Shown here: one piece after another, positions 55,901-64,000 of the stretch
Layout: every line of letters begins with the position of its first letter
Numbering within the stretch: the first letter of the stretch is position 1
Source of the DNA: Turbatrix aceti
Lineage: Eukaryota; Nematoda; Chromadorea; Rhabditida; Panagrolaimidae
Assembly (NCBI GenBank): GCA_963969345.1
Contig: OZ017768.1
Coordinates: 9,014,718-9,078,717 of the forward strand
Reading direction: 5' to 3'
DNA: 64,000 bases
Program-made: the position numbers and the translations under genes
Notes under the pieces: model-generated
What the model was told of the DNA's origin: nothing
Databases searched by the model: none
What the model saw: the letters and a program-made list of their open reading frames with translations, nothing else

Positions 55901-58900
55901 TGGCCGCAGGAAATTTTTTTGCGTGAAAGAATTTTTTTTTGTCAGAAAACTGTGAATTTCTATTTTTAAATATTTTTCTGATTAAACGTAAAAATTGATT
56001 CATCAATTTTATTAGTCTACAAATAGCTTCCGTCGATAGATTAATTGAAGTACTGAAGTACGCAGACTTTACTGGGTCGAAAAAGGTCAATAAAAAGTCC
56101 CCTGAACGAGTTTTACGTGTACATTAGCTTCCCGTTTTCTTCGAGCGTTCAATCGGCGTTCGGGTTAATCTGTAGACCAATTGACAATCTACAGCGAAAA
56201 ACGCGAAAATGAAAGGAAAACGTTTACGCGAACGATCGGGCTAACATATTAGGATTTTTATTAGTCAGATTGAACGCGCGAACCAACGAGTTTTGCAATG
56301 ACCAAAAATTGCATTGACTCATTTTTACCTGTGATTTTTTTTGCAGGTGCAGCAGGCAGCAGCGGCGGAACTACTTCGAATGCAGCGGCCCTTGCCTGGC
56401 AAAACATCTCACAGGCTATCGAACAGCACCAGCACCACCACAATCCGAGGGATATTCTTCGTCGTTCCAACACCGGTTCACCGTCGTCTTTGCTGCAGGG
56501 CTTCACTTTTCTGAGCCCCCACGCAGAAGCCGCTCCCGGTTCCGGGCACGTCAGAAGCAAGAAGTCTTCCGCGTCGGCCGCGACTGGGGCAGACAGCGAA
56601 GGCTACGACAGGACTTCGCTTGGAGGCGAATCAACCGACAGTGCCGGACAGGAAGCGGGCATGGATAGACGAAGCGCCTCTGCGGCCGTCGATTCGTTCA
56701 TGCCGGTGGCTGCTGCGACGTCCTGCGGTATTCTACCTTCTTCGAGGTGGTCTTCCAGGTTGGTCTTGTTTTTTGTCAAAGATCTGTGGAATATCTGTCG
56801 TTGAACAATGTTGACCGACGCGTCCGACGTTCATTCGTTCAACAGCCTTGTTGACGGCTGTTGACTTGCTTCTCCTGCAAAAGCGGTGTGGTGTGGAGAA
56901 GCCCCCTTTTCCCACATTTTTTGCACGATTTCATCCGTGATTGTATCACCCGTCTCGTGCGCGCTTCTTCTTGCGGCGGGGAGAAAAAAAAAGGGGAGAA
57001 AAAGGATCCGTGCATGCATACATACGTATTTTTTTTTTTGCGTGCGTACTATTCATTCGTTTAGCGCTTAGCGCGGGAGAATCAGAAGATGAGGGGAGTG
57101 GATGGATGCGGAAGCGAGCAAGCAAGCAAGCAGGCTAGCCCGTAGCCCGCGACTTGCTCTTCTTCATCGTCCCTATCATCCCCCACATACACACAGAGTA
57201 GTAGAACTATGCAGAGTACAAATTTACTCGCTACTGGCCACTTGAAACGTAAACAGCTCAAGTGAGTACCCATCTCCGCCTGGAATTTTACCTGTGGTCT
57301 GTGATGGGATGGGAAGATTTTTTTGGGAACGCATGCATGCATCTAAGATCCTCTTTCTGCGACGTGGAAGGTCGAGGAAGTAGAGGGTGGTTGCCTGGCC
57401 TGCTTTTCGGTAAATAATCTAGCGCGGGAGGAAAAAAAAAGAAATTAAGTAAGCAAGATATGGGAATTTTGTATGTATGTGTGTTTGGATAGATGGACCT
57501 TGCGGGCCTGGCCAGCCAGATTTTTTCAGCAAGACTACTGTTTTCACTTTTTTTGTGGGGTTTTTTTGTTCTGATTTGTAAGCCGACCGATGGACCATGG
57601 ACCACCGATGAAGTGCACCTTTTTTTTTCATTGTCCACTCAGACAATTGCAATTTGCTGGCTGGCTGTCCCGGATGTTTTATGCAATGTCCTTTTTTGTA
57701 TTTGTTTGTTCTTGTTCTCGTTCTCGTTCTCGTTTCTTGTAGTTGCTCACTCCTGGATAGGGAAAGGAGGTGATCCATGAGTTGAAGTGATCAATGAGGG
57801 AGAAATGGATAGGTAGCAGGTAGCAGGCAGCGAGCGGGGACTCAAGACTCGTTGTAGTGTCCTTATACACATGTATTTTCTATGAGAAAGTACCTATATA
57901 TGACGAGTGATGTGATTCATTTTACCTAAGCGGTACTAGATCGGTCTCAAGGGGAGGATTAGTTACCTTTCTACCTACAGCTTGTTTCCTTCTGGTTGAG
58001 TCATTTATTTTTATTTAATGATGAAAACTTTTTTTAACCCGAGAAATAGAAAAATGTATGATTTGCGTCAAAAATGCGGGCTTGACGTAAATTTGTTGTT
58101 GTACTAGAATTTTTTCAAAAAAGAGAAAACTTGAAAAAAAATTTGTGAATGAGATTTTCTGAAGTGAAGAGGGTGTTGAAAAAAAAAGAGGAGCTCTGAT
58201 AAAGCCAACTTTCTTTTCTTTTTCTTTTGCATCGGGGCCAACGACTTTTTGAAGTGTTGGCAGAAATTGCTTACTTTTAATGGCCAGGAAAACACCTGAA
58301 AGAAAAATGTGTCATTTGGTTTGCAAGAGTTTTTTTTTTTGACAGGAAACAATTCATTGAAAATTTATGGATTGGCAAAGGTGCCAGAAAAATTCCCCGA
58401 TTGACTTTTCTTTGTTTTTGAGGTTTTTTGGGATCAAAAGCAAAATAAATTAAAATCTTTGTTCTCTGTTTTTTGAAAAAGAGAGCGAAACTCTTCCTGG
58501 TGTGTTTTGTTCGGCGTTTGTTGCTCTTTTCTGAGACCAGGATATTGCACCCAGTCAATCCTACCAGCTAGCTAGATCAAAATTCAAGTCTCTCTTGAGA
58601 GAGGGAAATTTGTGATAAATTACTTCCTGGGACTTTACTAATTTTCAATTGACGTGACAAAGTGAAAATAATTTATTAGAATTCTTTGTGAACGATGGAC
58701 GGATGATGCGAACGCGTTCGTTCGTTCGCATACAGAAGCGAAGCGTGTGAAATTTTAAAAAGTGCAGTTATTTAGTTTTCGTCACTTTCTTTGCTTTGCT
58801 TGATTCTGTTAAATAAACGGTCATTGTCATTGTCAATCGTGTGTCTGATGTGACTCAGTTATCCGGATTTTCTCTTTTTTTTCACTTTCACTTGTTCGGT

Positions 58901-61900
58901 CGTTCGTGATTTTTGGATGTGAGTCACTACCATATTCACCGGTTTTACTGGATTTTTATGTTTTTTACGAGTTTTATTGAAGTTTGTTGAACTCATCTGA
59001 GAAATCTCAAGTTTTTGGGTGTACCTAATTTTTTGGGGTTTTTATGAGAATTTTTTTGTCGTTTTTTTCTTCATGGAACCGTTCTAAATTTTACTTTTTG
59101 TCAATTTTGGAGGCAAATTTGTTTTTTCATCTTTTGTTTGGTTAACAATTACTTTGATGGATTTTTAATGCCAAAAACAGCGACACTGAATTTTTTTGAT
59201 GACAAAAAAAGTATTTTTTACGCTTCACAAAAAATTGGGAGATGAAAGAGTAATTTTTGATGTTGTGCCGCGGCGATCAAAGAAAATGTCCCACTAAAAA
59301 AGTATGTACCCGTCGTCGACTTTTTTACGATTCAAAAGACGGTAAAAGTGTTTTTTGTATTATACAAATCAACGGGGACTAGGATGCGCCCAGAGTTCTG
59401 ACAAAAAAACCCGTTAGACGTGCTAACATAAGCGAAAGGTGCTCATGTTGGACACCGTTGTATCTGGTCTTTTGTCGGTCGCTTGTCGCTTGGACGCGGA
59501 CGCGGACGCCAACTGGGCAAGGAAGCAAGAGCATTGTTGACTGACCAGAGGCGTCGGTCGCGTCCGCTTCGGCCACGAGCTTCAGGCTGCCCGGAGGCAA
59601 GCCATTGAGTCACACAAAAAAAGTGAGAGAATAGGGAGGTCGGAAGTGGGAAAGACTCGTTGAAAAAAAAGCGAAAACGCGACTTTGATTGTTTATTTTA
59701 TTTATTTGGGCAGAAGTCAATTTTTTACATTTTTTGTATCGAATCAATTTTTTTTATTGCCGCCGGGTAAAAAATGGGTTTAACTTTTATTGTCGAATAA
59801 AAAACCCTTTTTTATCACCAATTTTGTCTCGATAAAAGAATTTTGGTGTTAAATGCGGATCTAGCTCTTTGTTACTAATTTTACGACACTTTGTTTGACG
59901 CAGAATCAATGATGCCCCGGTTTTTATTGTGTTTCAGAAATTTTACGTTTTACTAGTTCTTTTTTTTGACTCATGTCAGCTCAATTTTTTTTTTCTGTCG
60001 TCATTGTTTTTATTAGGCCCCATTCATTTCACATTGATTAGTTCAGACGGGTTTGTTTCGTTTCTCTGTCTTTTTTTCTTCTGCGGCAGAAGTGCCCGCG
60101 CTCGCGCTTGAAAAGGCGTCCTCCGACAACAAATTTCACATTGGGCATGGAAGAAAGACAAGCGCAAACGCATGTTTTCTGTTCTATTCTGTTTTTATGT
60201 GAAAAAAAAAAGCGAAAGCGAAAGTTTTTTCGAAGTTTGTATGTATTGAATTGATTTTTTGGACGGACATGATGTTGAAATTTGTATCTGTATTTTTTTT
60301 CGAAGCGGGATTTTTTTATAAATATTCGTGGTTTTTGGGTGAGGTGATGAGATTTATTTTTATATTTATTTGAAAATTTATTACGTTGACAAAGTGACTG
60401 ATTGTGTGCATGGGTGCAGCGATCCTGGAAGCATAATGAGGCTCTTACTCTACTTTACTCTTGTCACGTCTCGAATGGTAGTTGGCAGAGCAGAGTGGTT
60501 GTCGATGAAACTGATAGGGATAGAACGATCGGTGGTGGTGACAATAAATAGGATTGAGTATGCACGAAATGAAAAAAAAAGGACGAGAAATGATAACTTT
60601 TTACGAATTGAATTTTTGTTTCCATGGAAAGTTTTTATTTAGGATTATTTTTTGTGATAACTTTTTTTTCTGGCTCCGGCCGGCTTTTATGTTTTTTTTC
60701 TGGGCGTCGTTATCACCAAATTTGTTCATTTGTACGCATCATTTTTTCTTCTTCTATTAACTGGTCAAAATTGTCAAAAATTCTATTCCGTTGTCTTTTC
60801 TCTCTTTCTCTTCATAGCCAGAGGGTATGTATGGATGATAAGTTAAAAATATTTTTCTATTTATTTCACGCCTTTTCAATCATCTTTTTTCGCACCCTTC
60901 TTCATTTTCTTCTTCGCGGTTGCAGACCGCTGCCACCAGCGAGGGGTAAGGAGATAGATGCACAATCCACTGGCGCTGATGGGGATGATATAGCGAACAA
61001 ATGAACGAGCAAATCACTGGGGCTGGGGTGATGTGATGGAGATCGACGATGGCGACGGCGGTGATGATTGACGACCGGCGGCTGCTTTTTTTTATTTTGA
61101 AGCTCAAAAAATGTGTATAATGAATTTAGTTTGCCAGAATTGATTTGAGTGAGGGCCATGATTTGATTTTTTTGATTTGCAGGTGGACTCATTTCTTCTT
61201 TTTTTTGTCAGCTGGGAGAACGTAATTTTTGTGATTGATGGGTTGATTCTCGCTTGCGTTTTTTTGGTCGAAAAAAAATACCAAGTTTTTTAAAAGGCGT
61301 TTGTTTGTTTTTTGAGTGATTGACTTGTTTTTTTTTCTTTTTTTTTTTGTTTATGGCAATGTCGCTTTGCTTGACTCATGCACGCTCTGGGCTCGGTTGT
61401 TGGCATGTTTATGTGTTCCAAGTTGTGAGTTGTTGTAGAAACAACAAACAACATGTCCACGAGGCACCCCTCCTCGGTTGCCGCCGCCACTGCCGTCATA
61501 CATAATACAAACACCGAAATAAATGTCGTATTCATGTAATTAATCTTGTCTAACATGTGGCTACTGGGGCTTGGCTGGGCTGTCTTCTTTTTTTTCATCG
61601 CGAACGTAAATCTTTTTTTGTTGCTTTTACGGATTTTTTGGATTGCAAACTTTTTTTTTTCGTGTTCTGAAATGTATAATCTTTTCTTCTTTCGGCTTTT
61701 TTTTGCTTGTGAAATTTTTTTGGCCCTTTTTTTGTAGTCGGGCGAGCTTGTGTCTGACGAAATCCAACAAGAAACAAACATCTAGGACCTCTCTTGACAG
61801 GACAATCCCCAGATCGGTTACAGCAACATGGTTTCCGGTTTTGAGCAAAGGAGAAAAAAAATTGAAAATTCGCATGCAAAAGTTTAAAAAATTGCTAACC

Positions 61901-64000
61901 GATGCTTTACCTGATTTTTTTTTGTTTTTGAGCTTGTGTAGAGGGTATAATGCGTAATGAGTGATGAGTGGTTAGTTGTTTTTTGTATTCTTCCCTGAGC
62001 AATCACACTTCAGTCAGCGCTACTCGTGCACAAACAAGAGGGGTGTTCTCGCTCTTATTGGATACTTTTAAGGATTCTAATGAGGAACTTAGAACTCTTA
62101 AAAGTCTGTGCTTAAGTGCATGTTGTTTTTTTGTGCTACAGGATATCGTAGCTATGATTACAAATTTTGCACAAAAAAACATGAAAAGCACAAATTCTGC
62201 GGATAGGATAAATGAATCGTTAGCCGGGCTTCTAGGGGGGGAGGGTGATTTGTTTCTCGCTCGTTCTCTCTTTCCTTCGAACTCGGGGGCCTGAAAGACT
62301 TCTGGCTGCGTTGTCTTCGTCTCCCCTCTGTTGTCAGTCGTGTTCGTATGTATTCGTGGTCAGTCTTGTTTGATCGTAGGCGCGAAACGAGGCAAAGCGA
62401 AGGGTAGGACGAGAGTGAGAGTGACCAGCCACCCCCGCCCGGCCTGACAGAGAATCCAATCCTGAAATTGGAAATACATTGCACTAGCCCCCCCAGCACC
62501 TTTAATAAAAAAATTGACTGACTTTGACTATATCTGGGGCTGTGAGGGAGGTGGGTGGTCAAACAGAGAGAGAGACTGTCAATAACGCGAAAAAAGGTAG
62601 CCCCAGAGTGATTTGCGACATGTCATTTCCATTACGCGGTGCATTACTCTTTTTTTCACCTTCTTTGTTTATTTTTTGGATATTTATTAAATTTTGAAAA
62701 AAAATCAATTTATTTTCTTTTTTTTGCAGAGACGACCTGCTGGGCATGCTAGATGCCGAGCCGTTGCCTGGATCGTCGTCTTCACCCTCGCCGGCATCGT
62801 CGCTGTCAAGTCAACTCTTCGTTGCCCTCTATGATTTCCACGGCGTAGGCGACGATCAGCTATCCCTGCGAAAGGGCGATCAAATCCGCGTCCTGGGCCA
62901 CAACAAGACGAAAGAGTGGTGCGAAGCGCAGCTCGTTGCCACGAGATTTGGCACGAGACTTCAGAGAACGTCGCCGGTCGGGTGGGTGCCCAGTCTGTAC
63001 ATAACGCCTCTCAACTCACTCGAAAAACACTCATGGTATCACGGAAAGGTTTCTCGAAGCGAATCCGAGGTCGTGCTATCTTCCGGCATCAATGGCAGTT
63101 TCCTGGTTCGTGAATCTGAAACGAGTATTGGTCAATTTTCTATTTCTGTTAGACACGATGGAAGGGTGTATCACTACCGAATCAATCTTGATCATAATGA
63201 TAGGGTAAGTTTTTGGGGTTTGAGGGGCCGAAAAAAAAAAGAAATTTGTTTACGATATTTGTTATGTTTTTATTTTTCAGTTTTACATAACGCAAGAAAG
63301 TAAATTCAAAACGTTAGCCGAACTCATTCATCACCACAGCACGACATCCGATGGCCTCATCTGTGCCCTGCTCTATCCGGCTCCAAAGCGACACAAATCC
63401 TCCGGTGTATTTTCTCTCAGTCCGACCCAGCCCGATGAATGGGAGGTTGATCGACTCGAAATTGTCATGAGGAACAAACTTGGTGAGTTTCTTAAGAAAA
63501 ATGCGCACTGAATTTTTCCAAAAAAATATTTGTAAGAAAAAAATTTTGTATTCAAAAATTGAAAAAACATTTTGATTAAAACGGAATAATTTTTAACACG
63601 AAAGCGATATTTTCTTTAGATTTAAAAATCAAAAAATAGTTTTTTTGTCAATTTTTGTATGAATTTATTTTTCCATTTTTTGATCTCAAAAATTTTTTTT
63701 TTAAATTTAGCATTCAAAATTTATAAAATTCGGCAATCAAAATTTAAAAAAAAATTTACGTCGTAATTATGATTGCTTTTTTCTTTGAGCTTTGCTTTTT
63801 TTATTTTTTTAAACAAAATTTAGCATTAAAAATTGAAAGGCAAATTCAACACGGTATTTTTTTGTAACTGTGCTTTGCCATTTTTTTACGATGTATTTTT
63901 CTTTTTTTTTAATTTTTTTAACGCATTGCGTATTTTTAAATAAAATTTAAAAAAAAAATACCGTCCATGATTCATTAACCTTCCCACTTTTTCAGGCGGA
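46939..64000 (+). CDS. Abl: Abl-family non-receptor tyrosine kinase, 5' part
   Basis: Abl couples signalling to the actin cytoskeleton. Coding exons: 46939-47020, 56347-56758, 62730-63204, 63281-63482 and the first 5 bases of the next (63996-64000); phases agree, giving 390 residues before the cut. MGHQQS is an N-myristoylation signal. Residues 28-164 are a Ser/Ala/Gly/His-rich cap region. SH3 (194-257: [19 protein letters not shown]) and SH2 (267-about 354: [17 protein letters not shown]) follow, with the Abl-type connector [13 protein letters not shown] between them. The last bases start the kinase G-loop (KLGG). The SH3 distal region ([18 protein letters not shown]) is about 9 residues longer than in well-known Abl proteins. 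The rest of the kinase lies outside the window. Confidence 0.94.
47021..56346 (+). other. Abl intron 1 (9.3 kb), no gene seen
   Basis: Mostly T-rich sequence with simple repeats, including cctagt units at 47965-47988. No nested gene, RNA gene or mobile element with clear ends was found. A short frame at 52756-52944 begins with a hydrophobic stretch but has nothing else in its favour. Confidence 0.5.
56759..62729 (+). other. Abl intron 2 (6.0 kb), no gene seen
   Basis: AT-rich and T-rich sequence with short tandem runs (gcaagcaa at 57114-57131, ctcgtt at 57716-57731, cgcgga at 59497-59508). Open frames here overlap on both strands and look non-coding. No mobile-element ends recognised. Confidence 0.5.

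Noticed and set aside
57082..57778. Overlapping frames in Abl intron 2
   Set aside because: Translations derive from short tandem repeats (gcaagcaa, ctcgtt) and have no splice-consistent context.

Overview
This is a stretch of an invertebrate animal nuclear genome. The evidence is GT-AG introns in every gene (many only 43-90 bp, some 5-9 kb), AATAAA polyadenylation signals, an Abl tyrosine kinase gene, an RTE-type LINE, hAT-like elements and large fold-back repeats. I cannot name the species; an ecdysozoan would fit. Exon models were joined by hand, and all multi-exon joins reported here are phase-consistent.

Layout: 3.1-3.5 kb (-) acyl-CoA-binding protein; 4.3 kb (+) a doubtful 54-aa membrane micro-ORF; 4.6-12.8 kb (-) a fused pseudouridine-5'-phosphate glycosidase/PfkB kinase gene (7 exons, 704 aa), whose 5.3-kb intron holds a fold-back element and an oppositely oriented five-exon tetraspan-protein gene (8.6-10.5 kb, +). 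At 14.3-15.3 kb lie two gene fragments: a truncated duplicate of the Gle1-like gene's last exons and a lone cullin-like exon. At 16.06-16.99 kb a near-perfect inverted duplication carries two divergent 38-aa secreted-peptide genes, both too short for usual gene callers. At 19.5-24.9 kb (+) is a GCN2-like eIF2-alpha kinase with a pseudokinase, two tandem complete kinase domains and a HisRS-like domain.

From 24.83 to about 34.9 kb a dead RTE-like LINE (-) abuts the GCN2 3' end. It is broken by three fold-back DNA elements (26.2-28.1, 29.2-30.2 and 30.25-34.66 kb). Removing the first two with one copy of their 7-bp or 6-bp duplications restores LINE reading frame locally. A fold-back hAT-like element with an 8-bp target duplication follows (35.57-36.99 kb). 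At 37.4-42.15 kb (-) is a 13-exon gene for a 1104-aa FG-repeat protein with a Gle1-like C-terminus, carrying a 192-bp hAT MITE in one intron. It is divergent from a COA3-like mitochondrial gene (42.5-42.9 kb, +). From 46.9 kb to the right edge is the 5' part of Abl (+): myristoylation motif, SH3, SH2 and the very start of the kinase domain, with 9.3-kb and 6-kb introns.

The genes do not form an obvious pathway. The most unusual items are the twin peptide genes, the duplicated catalytic domain in the eIF2-alpha kinase, and the family of fold-back elements with 6-7 bp target duplications.
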